From Thermoflexus sp042408815 (GTDB taxonomy: Bacteria; Chloroflexota; Anaerolineae; Thermoflexales; Thermoflexaceae): DNA of 64,000 bases. Position 1 is the stretch's first letter, and each line of letters starts with the position of its first letter. Positions 35,961-45,139 of this stretch are shown here, in pieces. A program made the position numbers and the translations under genes. Below the pieces are notes generated by a model, which was not told where the DNA came from, made no database searches, and was given only the letters and a program-made list of their open reading frames with translations. The DNA lies in assembly GCF_042408815.1 (NCBI RefSeq), contig NZ_JBHOQR010000014.1:62001-126000 (forward strand). Reading direction: 5' to 3'.

Positions 35961-36485
35961 CTAAACCGGCTCATTCACCAGCCCCTCCTCCCAGATGGAG
36001 CGCGTGCGCAAGGCCGGATCCGTGGTCCGCTGGGGGGTGCCCGGCACGCCCGGCGGGGGCGGCACCAGCAGCTGTGCCTTGGTAACAATAAAGGACTCCC
36101 GCGTATAGCCTGCCGGCGGGATCTTATCGGTCAGGACGATCGCATTGGTCGGACAGGCATCCTCACAGTAGCCGCAGAAGATGCAACGCAACAGGTTGAT
36201 CTCATAGACCTTCGCGTACCGCTCACCTGGGGAGTAACGCTCCTCATCCGTGTTCTCCCCCGCCTCCACGTAAATGGCGTCCGCCGGGCAGGCGGCGGCA
36301 CACAGAGCGCACCCGATGCAGCGTTCCAGCCCATTGCTGTAGCGACGCAGCTCGTGCACCCCCTTAAAGCGCACCCGCAGGGGCCGCTTCACTTCCGGGT
36401 AGGGATACGTCACCGGGCCTCGCCAGTTGGTCCGGATGAACTCCTGAAGGGTCGTCCATAATCCTCGGACCAATTCCATGACCAT
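35961..36485 (-). CDS. nuoI: NADH-quinone oxidoreductase subunit I
   Basis: The product is 174 residues from ATG 36485 (GAGGTGAT upstream); an open extension to 36590 is not protein-like. Two [4Fe-4S] cluster motifs carry electrons to NuoB: CIGCALCAAACP and CIFCGYCEDACP. It lies between nuoH and nuoJ; the gap to nuoH is about 140 bp with no gene seen. Confidence 0.97.
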   Translation of the reverse strand: MVMELVRGLWTTLQEFIRTNWRGPVTYPYPEVKRPLRVRFKGVHELRRYSNGLERCIGCALCAAACPADAIYVEAGENTDEERYSPGERYAKVYEINLLRCIFCGYCEDACPTNAIVLTDKIPPAGYTRESFIVTKAQLLVPPPPGVPGTPQRTTDPALRTRSIWEEGLVNEPV

Positions 36486-36623
36486 CGGATCACCTCGCTT
36501 GCGGAGCGGGAAGTTTTCGGAAAAAGATCTGCACTGTTCAAACTCCTGCCCGGCCGGTGGAATCGGCGCTCTCCGCGGACCGATTGGCATCCCCCGCGGT
36601 GAGTAAGCAGCGGGGGCCTGGTC

Positions 36624-37622
36624 TCAGGCCGTTAAGGCCATCACCACCGCGGTCCCCATCACATTCGCCAGAGAGAGCGGCAACAGCACCTTCCATCCCA
36701 GGGCCATCAGCTGATCATACCGGATCCGGGGGAGCGTGGCCCGGATCCAGATCATCAAAAAGATAAGAAGGGCAACCTTCAGGGTGAAGTAAACCACCCC
36801 TAGAGCGGGATACTGGTCCACCAAGGGGCCCAGGTATCCGCCCAGAAAGAAGGTGGTCATCAGGGCGCTGAAGCCGATCATTTTCACGTATTCGGCCATG
36901 AAAAAGAGGGCGAACTTCATGCTGCTATATTCTGTCAAATACCCGGCTGTCAGCTCCTGTTCCGCTTCCACCAGATCAAAAGGCGCCCGTTTGATCTCAG
37001 CCAGCCCGGTGATGAAGAAGATGATCGCCGCCAACGGCTGGAGGAAGAGCAACCACCCATTGCGCTGTGCTTCCACGATCCCGCTCACCTGGAGGGTTCC
37101 CGTGGTCAGCACCACGCTCACGATCGCCAGCCCCATCGCCAGCTCGTAGCTGATCATCTGGGCCGAGGCCCGGATGCCTCCCAGCAGCGCGTATTTGTTG
37201 TTCGACGCCCATCCGGCCAGGGTGATCCCATACACGCTGATCGAGGTGATGGCTACAATATAGAGAACCCCCACGTTAACATCCGTCAACTGGAGATGGG
37301 TCCGATACCCGAACAGGGTCAGCTCCGGGCCGAAGGGGATCACGGCAAAGATCAGAATCGCCGGAATCAAGGTGATCAGCGGCGCCAGCACGAAGAGGAC
37401 ACGATCAGCGTATGCGGGGATGAAGTCCTCTTTGAAGAACAGCTTCACCGCATCGGCCAGCGGCTGGAGCAATCCGTAAGGGCCCGCCCGGTTCGGCCCG
37501 ATGCGGGCCTGGAAATCAGCCAACAGCTTGCGCTCCGCCAAGGTGAGATAGGCGAAGCCGGTCAGCAACAGCAGAACCAGGATCGCGCTCTTAATGATCG
37601 CCTCAACGAGGAAGGGCACCAT
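36624..37622 (-). CDS. nuoH: NADH-quinone oxidoreductase subunit H
   Basis: The product is 332 residues from ATG 37622, chosen because GGAGG precedes it, and overlaps the nuoG end by 20 bases; ATG 37646 is also in frame. It is the membrane subunit that forms the quinone chamber. LAERKLLADFQARIGPNRAGPYGLLQPLADAVKLFFKED and KRAPFDLVEAEQELTAGYLTEYS, with their conserved acidic residues, are diagnostic. Confidence 0.97.
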   Translation of the reverse strand: MVPFLVEAIIKSAILVLLLLTGFAYLTLAERKLLADFQARIGPNRAGPYGLLQPLADAVKLFFKEDFIPAYADRVLFVLAPLITLIPAILIFAVIPFGPELTLFGYRTHLQLTDVNVGVLYIVAITSISVYGITLAGWASNNKYALLGGIRASAQMISYELAMGLAIVSVVLTTGTLQVSGIVEAQRNGWLLFLQPLAAIIFFITGLAEIKRAPFDLVEAEQELTAGYLTEYSSMKFALFFMAEYVKMIGFSALMTTFFLGGYLGPLVDQYPALGVVYFTLKVALLIFLMIWIRATLPRIRYDQLMALGWKVLLPLSLANVMGTAVVMALTA

Positions 37623-40191
37623 CCCCGACCTCCACCCGGAATTCAACCGGAAGGGCCTGCACGGCGCCGGCGCGGGGGGCTAGGCTTGCCGGAAGCAGGA
37701 TGACCTGGGGCGGAACCGCCGGGTCCACCTCCACCGGCAGACGGAGCATCTGGCGGTTCGCCTGGATCATGACCATCCGGCCCGCCTCCAGCTGCAACCG
37801 CCGGGCGGTCTCCGGATGCATGCGCGCCATCCACGGAACCACCCAGCTCCGCAAATCGGGCGTGCGGGCGATGAGCGTCCCCGCGTGATAGAGCCGACGG
37901 GTCGGAACCGCCAGCACCACTTCTTCCGAGGGGACCTCCAGGACTTTCCAGAACAGCGGCCATCGGGCCCCAGGGTCCTCCGCTTCCGACGCCCAGACAC
38001 GGCCCAGCCCAGCCGTGTTCGGCCGAGCTGTTCCACCGAAGTAGAGATCCCGCGCGGTGCCTACCGGCGGCCACTGCGGCCGGGTCCAGGCCAGCGCCCC
38101 ATAATCCATCCCGGCATAGCGCGGGATCGTCCGCGCGATCTCGTCCATGACCGCTTCGGGGGAGAGATACAGCCATCGCTGACCCAGGCGGAGGGCTAGG
38201 GCGACGAAGATCTCCCAGTCCCCTCGGGCCTCGCCAACAGCCGGGATCGCCTTATAGAACCGCTGCACCCGACGGTCCCCACTGGTGAATGTGCCATCCC
38301 GCTCCGCCCATGACTGGGCCGGCAACACCACGTCGGCCATCCGGGCGGTTTCCGTGAGGAAGAGATCCTGGACCACCAGGAAACCCGCCCGCGGCATCGC
38401 CCGTCCATCCCCCGCCGGATCCGCCCCGACCACGTAAAGGACCGGGACCTCCTCCGGGAGGGGGCGGACGCCGATGAAATCGAGGGCTCCTTGGGTGTTG
38501 GCGTGGGGCCAGAGGGGAAGCAAGCCGTTGTTCGGACGGCCCACATGGCCGGTGAGGGCGAGCACGTTCGCTGCCATTCCAACAAACGCCTCGCCATCCA
38601 TCACTCCTTCCCGGCCGAATATGAAGACCACCTCATGGGCCTCGGCGATCGCCCGGGCGAACGCCTTCAGCGGCTCCACCGGGACCCCCGTCCGATCGCT
38701 GATCTCGTCCAACGGGTAATCCGCTACGACCTTCCTCAGGATCTCCAGGCCCTCCAGTCGGGGTAAAGCCTCCGAGGCCACCCAGTTCTCCTCCAGCAAC
38801 ACCCGCAACACCCCGACCAGGACCAGGGCTTCTGTCCCAAAGCGGTATCGGAGGATCGGATTCGCATAGCGTTCGGCCTTCTGGGGCTTGCCTCCTGCCA
38901 CGATCAGCCGGGCGCCCCGGCGCACGGCCCCCCGGACGCGCAGGAACCAAAGGGGAGCTTCCTCCTCCAGATCGCCCGCCATCACCACGATCAGGCTTCC
39001 CGGCCCCATCCGTCCGAAATCCGTGCCGGTCCCGACCCCGTAACGGGCGACCCACTCCCCTCCAAAGACGGGGGGATCCATCGTCACCCATGGGGATCCC
39101 AGAGCTTCTTCGAACAATTTGCGAAACAGATAAAGATCCTCGTTGGGAAGACGATCCCCGATCATGCCGGCGGTCCGAGGCCCGGCCTGCCGCATGGCCT
39201 CCGCCACGCGATCCAGCGCTTCCTCCCAGGAAGCCGGGACCAGCTGGCCGTCCCGCCGGATCAGGGGTTGCCGAAGGCGATCTTCCGCCGTGGCGAAGTG
39301 ATGCACAAAGCGCCCCTTATCGCAGATCCAGATCTCGTTGACCTCCTCATGCTGGCGCGGCATCACCCGAAGGATATCCCATCCACCCTTGCGGGCCGAG
39401 GGCCGTATGTCCAAGGTGATGTTGCAGCCCACCGGGCAGTGGGGGCAGATGCTGGGGATCGGCGTCATCTCCCAGGGCCGGGCCCGGAATCGGAAATCCG
39501 TGGTGGTCAGGGCACCCACCGGGCATATGTCCGTGGTGTTGCCGGAGAAGTAACTGGCGAAGGGTGGATCGGAGAACGTGATGATCTCCATGCCCCGCCC
39601 GCGATCGGAGAACCCCAGCACCGGATCATCGGCGATCTCCTCCTGGAAGCGAATACAGCGGCCGCAGAGAATACACCGCTCCCGATCCAGGATAATGAGA
39701 TCCCCCAAGGGGACCCGCTTCTCCTGGTGCATCTTATCCCAGTAGTCGAAGCGGGATTCGGCGGGGCCGTAGCGCATCGTGAGATTCTGGAGGGGACATT
39801 CCCCGCCCTTGTCGCAAATCGGGCAATCCAGAGGATGGCTGGTCAGCAGGAACTCCAGGATCGCCCGCTGGGCCTCCCGAACCTGGAGGGTGTTCGTTCG
39901 CACCACCATGCCTTCGGCGACTCGGGTGGTGCAGGCGGTCTGAAGGCGGGGCATCCAGCGCACCACCGGCCGTCCCTCCTCATCCCGGAGGGGCTGCCGG
40001 GTGTTCGGATCCACCTGGATCGTCCCCACCTCCACCAGACACATCCGGCACATCCCGGCCGGCTCCAGCTTGGGATGATAGCAGAACACCGGGATATCGA
40101 TCCCAGCCTGCTTGGCCGCGTCCACCACCAGCGTGCCGGCCGGCACCTCTATGGAGCGATCATCGATCACCATCCGCACCGTTCCGGCCAT
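37603..40191 (-). CDS. nuoG: NADH-quinone oxidoreductase subunit G
   Basis: The product is 862 residues. The N-terminal part holds a [2Fe-2S] ferredoxin fold (CYHPKLEPAGMCRMC), a His/Cys site (CPICDKGGECPLQ), and a [4Fe-4S] site (CILCGRCIRFQEE). A molybdopterin-oxidoreductase-like domain follows, starting with CPHCPVGC and a fourth Cys in IWICDKGRF, which matches the extra N7 cluster found only in some bacteria. The C-terminal beta domain resembles that of formate dehydrogenase. A GAGGAGTGAGGG site precedes ATG 40191. Confidence 0.96.
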   Translation of the reverse strand: MAGTVRMVIDDRSIEVPAGTLVVDAAKQAGIDIPVFCYHPKLEPAGMCRMCLVEVGTIQVDPNTRQPLRDEEGRPVVRWMPRLQTACTTRVAEGMVVRTNTLQVREAQRAILEFLLTSHPLDCPICDKGGECPLQNLTMRYGPAESRFDYWDKMHQEKRVPLGDLIILDRERCILCGRCIRFQEEIADDPVLGFSDRGRGMEIITFSDPPFASYFSGNTTDICPVGALTTTDFRFRARPWEMTPIPSICPHCPVGCNITLDIRPSARKGGWDILRVMPRQHEEVNEIWICDKGRFVHHFATAEDRLRQPLIRRDGQLVPASWEEALDRVAEAMRQAGPRTAGMIGDRLPNEDLYLFRKLFEEALGSPWVTMDPPVFGGEWVARYGVGTGTDFGRMGPGSLIVVMAGDLEEEAPLWFLRVRGAVRRGARLIVAGGKPQKAERYANPILRYRFGTEALVLVGVLRVLLEENWVASEALPRLEGLEILRKVVADYPLDEISDRTGVPVEPLKAFARAIAEAHEVVFIFGREGVMDGEAFVGMAANVLALTGHVGRPNNGLLPLWPHANTQGALDFIGVRPLPEEVPVLYVVGADPAGDGRAMPRAGFLVVQDLFLTETARMADVVLPAQSWAERDGTFTSGDRRVQRFYKAIPAVGEARGDWEIFVALALRLGQRWLYLSPEAVMDEIARTIPRYAGMDYGALAWTRPQWPPVGTARDLYFGGTARPNTAGLGRVWASEAEDPGARWPLFWKVLEVPSEEVVLAVPTRRLYHAGTLIARTPDLRSWVVPWMARMHPETARRLQLEAGRMVMIQANRQMLRLPVEVDPAVPPQVILLPASLAPRAGAVQALPVEFRVEVGDGALPR

Positions 40192-40592
40192 CCCTCACTC
40201 CTCATCATGAGTTCGGGGCGGGGAGCTGCGATGTCGCCGCGCTCTAACCACTCCCCTCCGCCCCCCCATAGACATCCGGCCTGGAGCAACACACCCACGT
40301 CTCCGCCAGGTCGGTATCGAACTATCGGAAGTCCTCCAAGTTCGAGCGCCACCGCCAGCCCTTCCTGACGGGCGATGTCGCTTATCCCGCACTCTGCCCG
40401 CTCCGGTGAGCTTGCTCCTCCGGATCCCCTTCGTGAAGGATTCGTTGGATCTCCTCATCGGTTCAATCCCCGCTCCACAAGAAAGGCGCCCGGGGCCTGG
40501 CCCCTCCCGCCATCGGCACCCACGGAATCCAGCCGCCACCTTACCCTCGCTGAGGTTGGCCCGGCCCTTCGCGCCTCCGGGCCTCCCGCCGC
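40192..40592 (-). other. 401-bp gap between nuoF and nuoG with a possible decayed small gene
   Basis: In an otherwise tight operon this gap stands out. On the minus strand one frame reads DEEIQRILHEGDPEEQAHRS before a stop at 40382-40384; the overlapping frame then reads GISDIARQEGLAVALELGG and continues VYRPGGDVGVLL-like to 40167, inside the nuoG start. Together they look like one small protein broken by a frameshift. No start codon with a ribosome site is obvious and codon bias is weaker than in nuo genes, so it may be chance. Confidence 0.3.
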
Positions 40593-41882
40593 TCAGGCAG
40601 GCATTTCCACAGGCATCTTCGCCGCGCGCTGGAGATAGGCCTCGTATTCCTTCCGGAAATACTTCAGGCTGGAGAGGACCGGGCTGGTAGCGAAGTCCCC
40701 CAGGGGGCACAGGGTCTTGCCGGCCATCTGGCGAGCGATGCTCTCCAGCAGCGCGGCGTCCCCCGGCCGCCCGCGCCCGGCGACGATCCGCTCGTAGACC
40801 CGCCGCAGCCAGTAGGTCCCCTCCCGGCACGGCGTGCATTTGCCGCAGGATTCATGTTGGAAGAAACGGACCATCTTGTAGGCCGCCCAGACGATGTCCA
40901 CCGTGTCGTCCAGGACGATAATGGAGGCTGAGCCCAGCATGGAACCGGCGGCCTGGACGGATTCATAATCCAGGGGTGTGTCCAGGGCGGAGGCCGGCAG
41001 CATGGGGGCGGAGGCCCCGGCCGGAAGGATGGCTTTCACCATGCGATCCTCCCCCAGGAGGCCTTGCCCATATTCCTCCCCAAAGATCAGGTCCCGGAAG
41101 GTGATCTTGCCCAGCTCCGCTTCATAATTGCCCGGCCGGCGCACCCGCCCGCTCAGGCAGAAGATCTTGGGGCCCGGGCTTTTCTCCGTTCCCATCGTTC
41201 GATACCAGGCTGCGCCGTGAAGAATAATAGGGGGCACGTTGGCCAGCGTCTCCACGTTGTTGACCACTGTCGGCTGGCCATAGAGGCCATGGGTGGCCGG
41301 GAAGGGTGGACGCACCCGGGGATGGCCGATCTTCCCCTCCAGGGACTCCAGGAGGGCGGTCTCTTCCCCGCAGATGTAAGCTCCAGCCCCCAGGTGGACA
41401 AACATCTCCACCGAATAGCCCGTGCCCAGGACGTTGCGGCCGATGAAGCCGGCGGCGTAGGCTTCCGCGATGGCCGCTTCCAAGCGTCGGGCCACCGAGC
41501 GGTATTCCCCACGGACATAGATGTAAACACGCTCCGCCTGGATGGCATAAGCAGCCAGCAGCGCCCCCTCGATCAGCTGGTGGGGGTTCCCCTCCATAAG
41601 CTCGCGATCCTTGAAGGTCCCCGGTTCAGATTCATCGGCGTTGACCACTACATATTTCGGAAACACATCTTTTGGCACGAAGGACCACTTCATCCCAGTG
41701 GGGAAGCCCGCCCCTCCTCGCCCCCGTAGGCCCGAGGCCTTCACCTCCTCGATGACCTGCTCCGGGGTCATGGCGGTGAGGGCCTTCCGCCACGCCTCAT
41801 AGCCGCCGTGGCGGATATAGACCTCCAGACGATGGAGATCGGGGATCTCTCGATGTCGCAACAGGATATAGCGCCCCATCAC
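40593..41882 (-). CDS. nuoF: NADH-quinone oxidoreductase subunit F
   Basis: The product is 429 residues. It binds NADH and FMN and passes electrons to a [4Fe-4S] cluster (N3). The nucleotide loop is GLRGRGGAGFPTGMKWSF; a second glycine-rich region is YICGEETALLESLEG; the cluster ligands are in ESCGKCTPCREGT plus the later TLCPLGDFA Cys. It overlaps nuoE by 4 bases. Confidence 0.97.
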   Translation of the reverse strand: MMGRYILLRHREIPDLHRLEVYIRHGGYEAWRKALTAMTPEQVIEEVKASGLRGRGGAGFPTGMKWSFVPKDVFPKYVVVNADESEPGTFKDRELMEGNPHQLIEGALLAAYAIQAERVYIYVRGEYRSVARRLEAAIAEAYAAGFIGRNVLGTGYSVEMFVHLGAGAYICGEETALLESLEGKIGHPRVRPPFPATHGLYGQPTVVNNVETLANVPPIILHGAAWYRTMGTEKSPGPKIFCLSGRVRRPGNYEAELGKITFRDLIFGEEYGQGLLGEDRMVKAILPAGASAPMLPASALDTPLDYESVQAAGSMLGSASIIVLDDTVDIVWAAYKMVRFFQHESCGKCTPCREGTYWLRRVYERIVAGRGRPGDAALLESIARQMAGKTLCPLGDFATSPVLSSLKYFRKEYEAYLQRAAKMPVEMPA

Positions 41883-42355
41883 ATCCCATCCCGGGAGAGA
41901 TCTTCAATCACTCGATCGAAAACCTCAGGGGTCACATGCTCCACAAACTCCAGATCCACTTGCATGGCGGGCGCTCGATGGCACGCTCCGATGCACATCA
42001 CGGTCTCCAGGGTGAACCGGCCATCCGGCGTGGTCTCGCCCGGGCGTATCCCCAGGCGGCGGATGGCATACGCCACCAGTTCGTCTGCCCCTCGCAGCGC
42101 ACAGGGGAGATCATCACAGATCTGGATCCGATGGCGGCCGATGGGGCGATCATAGAAAAGGGTGTAGAAGCCCACCACCTCCCGAACTTCCGTGGGACTG
42201 ACGCCAGTGATCTCCGCCACCTCCCGGATGCCCTCCTCGGTGCAGTAGCCACATTCCTGCTGCACCAGATAGAGCAGGGGGAGGATCGCCGAACGCTTCA
42301 CCGGATATTTCGCTAAGATCGCCTCGATCTCCTGTGCGTATTTCTCCCGGAGCAT
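41879..42355 (-). CDS. nuoE: NADH-quinone oxidoreductase subunit E
   Basis: The product is 158 residues, thioredoxin-like fold with a [2Fe-2S] cluster (N1a). The four ligands are in QICDDLPC and VMCIGACHRAPAMQV. The helical N-terminus (LYLVQQECGYCTEEGIREVAEITG) is typical. It is the first of the E-F-G block after the two inserted genes. Confidence 0.96.
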   Translation of the reverse strand: MLREKYAQEIEAILAKYPVKRSAILPLLYLVQQECGYCTEEGIREVAEITGVSPTEVREVVGFYTLFYDRPIGRHRIQICDDLPCALRGADELVAYAIRRLGIRPGETTPDGRFTLETVMCIGACHRAPAMQVDLEFVEHVTPEVFDRVIEDLSRDGM

Positions 42356-42427
42356 CCTCTCCGCCTCGATTCAGGATGGAAAACCCGGCTTCCCGTATGG
42401 GAGAGCCCAGCGCCCGCAGAGTTCCTC

Positions 42428-43036
42428 TCACACCTCGATCTGATAGCGGCAGGCGGCATCTCCCCGGCCACGGCAGGATTCCTCGATCACGTGGACCGCC
42501 TCCACCGGCCGCTCCAGCACCCAGGCCGTCAGTGCCTCCAGCACGCCGGCGGGGAGATCACAGCACGGCTCCGCACAGCGGAGATCCACACAGTAAGGAC
42601 AGGAGGGGTTCTCCCAACCAATCCGATTCCCCTCCCGCCACACGCGGGGCGAGGATCCGGTCTCCGTGCGGACCACCGCAGCCGCCCGCTGCCAGGCGTT
42701 GTAAACCCGCTCCCGGGGTGCATGCAGGAACCCAGAGACCATGCGGATCAAGTTCGCCACCCAACCATAGGCCTGAAGATCCCGCTGGAGAACCTCGTGG
42801 CCGATCCGGCGCAGCATCCACCCCCCGTCCGGGCCGAACCGCTCCCGGATGGCGTAGCAGAAAGCGGAGATCTCCTGGAACGTGACCCCCAGCTCCGGGC
42901 TGAGGGGTGGTAAGGCCTCCTCATAACGCGCCAGCCCGGCCTGCCGCAGTGCATCCCGCCATGCCTCTGGACCGATGATGGATCGGGCCGCGTCCAGGAT
43001 CTGGCGGGCATAACGATAGGTGAGCTGCCCGCTCAT
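42428..43036 (-). CDS. V4R-like (4-vinyl reductase domain) small-molecule-binding protein
   Basis: The product is 202 residues. The C-terminal half ends VHVIEESCRGRGDAACRYQIEV, matching the end of V4R domains, which bind hydrocarbons or porphyrin-like ligands and occur in regulators and in bacteriochlorophyll enzymes. A Cys-rich stretch CPYCVDLRCAEPCCDL could bind metal. The N-terminal half is helical with no DNA-binding motif that I can see. The gene overlaps the hydrolase stop by 4 bases and lies inside the nuo operon between nuoD and nuoE. Its role is unknown; a regulatory or assembly role for complex I is only a guess. Confidence 0.65.
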   Translation of the reverse strand: MSGQLTYRYARQILDAARSIIGPEAWRDALRQAGLARYEEALPPLSPELGVTFQEISAFCYAIRERFGPDGGWMLRRIGHEVLQRDLQAYGWVANLIRMVSGFLHAPRERVYNAWQRAAAVVRTETGSSPRVWREGNRIGWENPSCPYCVDLRCAEPCCDLPAGVLEALTAWVLERPVEAVHVIEESCRGRGDAACRYQIEV

Positions 43037-43860
43037 CGCCCTCCCTCCCCCAACGCCTGGGCCAGGAACGACTCCAGCAAGGGCGTCACCACATCTGGGC
43101 GCTCCAGGTTGGCTATGTGCCCAGCCTCGGGAATGACCTCCAGGCGCGCCCCGGGGATCGCCCGGGCCATTCGCTCCGCCTCGTGCGGCGGCCGGGAGAC
43201 GTCATCCGCCCCCACCACCACGAGGGTCGGCGCCCGGATCTCCCCCAGCCGCTCCAGCACCGAGCTCCGGCTGAAGATCCCCCGCCCGACCGCCAAAATC
43301 CCCGGCAGGCGTTCGGGCGGGATCGCCGCGAGGGATGCCTTGAACCGGGCGATCAGATCCGGATCCCGCTGCACTGTGACCGGCGAGAAAAAGAACGGCA
43401 CGAGCGCCTCCAGGATAGGTGGGGGGAGCGCCCCGGCCTGCTCCACGGCGGCCATCATGGCGAAATATCGCTGCTGGGATTCCTCCGGCTCCGCGCCCGC
43501 ATCGGTGTCCATCAGCACCAAGGCGGCGACGGCCTCGGGGTGGTTTAAGGCAAGGCGCATCCCCCACATCCCACCCACCGAGAGGCCGACCACCGCGAAC
43601 CGGGAAAGGCCCAGGGCCTGAGCGAAGGCCCACATGTCTTCGGCCAGCTCGTCCACCGAGTAGGGCGAATGCGGTGGAGGGTCTGAACGGCCGTGAGCCC
43701 AGATCTCGGGCACAATGCAGCGGTAGGCCCGCGACAGGACCGCCACCTGGGGCTCCCACATCCGGGCATCCCACAAATAGCTGTGCCCAAACAACACCGG
43801 GAATCCTCTCCCGTGCTCCTCGTAGAACATCCGGCATCCGCGCAGGGTCACCTCAGGCAT
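43033..43860 (-). CDS. Alpha/beta-fold hydrolase inside the nuo operon
   Basis: The product is 275 residues from ATG 43860, with GGAGGAA eight bases upstream. The fold is standard: oxyanion region LFGHSYLWDARMW, nucleophile elbow GLSVGG, acid in VVGADD, and catalytic His in EAGHIANLE. A cap domain lies between strand 6 and the acid. It resembles esterases, lactonases and 3-oxoadipate enol-lactonase-like proteins, but specificity cannot be read. It follows nuoD after 22 bp and overlaps the V4R-like gene by 4 bases, so it is co-translated with complex I genes. Confidence 0.9.
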   Translation of the reverse strand: MPEVTLRGCRMFYEEHGRGFPVLFGHSYLWDARMWEPQVAVLSRAYRCIVPEIWAHGRSDPPPHSPYSVDELAEDMWAFAQALGLSRFAVVGLSVGGMWGMRLALNHPEAVAALVLMDTDAGAEPEESQQRYFAMMAAVEQAGALPPPILEALVPFFFSPVTVQRDPDLIARFKASLAAIPPERLPGILAVGRGIFSRSSVLERLGEIRAPTLVVVGADDVSRPPHEAERMARAIPGARLEVIPEAGHIANLERPDVVTPLLESFLAQALGEGGR

Positions 43861-43882
43861 ATGGGTTCCTCCTTCGGAGAGC

Positions 43883-45139
43883 TCATCGATCGACCTCCCC
43901 CAGCACGATGTCGATGCTGCCAATAATGGCCACGAGATCGGCCACCAGACACCCCTTCGCCATGATCGGGAGGGCTTGGAGGTTCACAAAGGAGGGAGCC
44001 CGGAAATGGACCCGACGGGGCCTCGGCGAGCCATCGCTGTTAATGTAAACCCCGAACTCCCCACGGGGGGATTCCACAGCGTGATAGACCTCCCCCGGCG
44101 GTGGGCTGAATCCCTCCGTCCAGAACTTGAAATGGTGGATCAGCGCCTCCATGCTCCAAGCCAGCTCTTCCTTCGGCGGGGGCGTCACCTTCCGGTCCGG
44201 GGTGATATAAGGGCCCTTCGGAAGGCGTCGCAGGGCCTGGTCGATGATGCGCAGGCTCTGACGCATCTCCTCAAGGCGCACCATGAAGCGGTCGTAGACG
44301 TCCCCGTTCTCCCCCAGCGGCACATCGAACTCGAAGTGATCGTATGAGGAATATGGCTGGGCCTTGCGGACGTCGTAGTTCACCCCGGAGCCTCGCAAGG
44401 AGGGGCCCGTGACACCCCAGGCGATGGCATCCTCCGGAGAGATCACACCGACCCCTTTCGTCCGCCGGAGCCAGAGGGGGTTCCGCTTCAACAGACGCTC
44501 GTATTCGTCGATCCGGGCCGGCATGAGCTTCAGGAAGGCACGCACGGCTTCTTCGAATCCTTCAGGGACGTCTCGCCAAAGCCCTCCGACCCGAAAATAG
44601 GAGACCATCATCCGCTGGCCGGAGACCATCTCGAAGATATCCAGGATCATCTCCCGCTCACGGAAGCAGTACAGGAATACGCTCATCGCCGCGATGTCCA
44701 ACGCGTGGGTCCCCAGCCAGACCAGATGGCTGGCGATGCGCTGCAGCTCCGTGAGGATGACCCGGATGTATTGGGCCCGCAGAGGGACCTCCACCCCCAT
44801 CAGCTTCTCCACAGCCATCACGTAGGCCAGGTTGTTGGACATCGGGGAGAGGTAATCGATGCGGTCGGTGAGGGGGATGATCTTGGTGTAGGTCTTGGAC
44901 TCACAGGTCTTCTCAATGCCGGTGTGGAGATAGCCGATGTCCGGGACCACGGAGACGATGGTCTCCCCATCCAGCTCCACCAGCAGGCGCAACACCCCGT
45001 GGGTGCTGGGATGCTGGGGCCCAACGTTGAGGAGAAGGGTCTCCCCGCGCAGGGCGCGCTCGGAGACCAGATGCTTCAGCTGCTCCAGGGTGAACTCCTG
45101 AACCTCGCCTTCCCGGATGGCCATGGCCGGCCCTCTCAT
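43883..45139 (-). CDS. nuoD: NADH-quinone oxidoreductase subunit D
   Basis: The product is 418 residues, the hydrogenase-like subunit that helps form the quinone site. LLNVGPQHPSTHGVLRLLVELDGE contains the quinone-interacting His; PDIGYLHTGIEKTCESKTY, DYLSPMSNNLAY and SDGSPRPRRVHFRAPSF are diagnostic. The start overlaps the nuoC stop (ATGA). Confidence 0.97.
   Translation of the reverse strand: MRGPAMAIREGEVQEFTLEQLKHLVSERALRGETLLLNVGPQHPSTHGVLRLLVELDGETIVSVVPDIGYLHTGIEKTCESKTYTKIIPLTDRIDYLSPMSNNLAYVMAVEKLMGVEVPLRAQYIRVILTELQRIASHLVWLGTHALDIAAMSVFLYCFREREMILDIFEMVSGQRMMVSYFRVGGLWRDVPEGFEEAVRAFLKLMPARIDEYERLLKRNPLWLRRTKGVGVISPEDAIAWGVTGPSLRGSGVNYDVRKAQPYSSYDHFEFDVPLGENGDVYDRFMVRLEEMRQSLRIIDQALRRLPKGPYITPDRKVTPPPKEELAWSMEALIHHFKFWTEGFSPPPGEVYHAVESPRGEFGVYINSDGSPRPRRVHFRAPSFVNLQALPIMAKGCLVADLVAIIGSIDIVLGEVDR

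Noticed and set aside
40455..40485. GGTTCAATCC-like tRNA T-loop in the nuoF-nuoG gap
   Set aside because: The T-stem does not pair and no acceptor or anticodon arm fits; not a tRNA.
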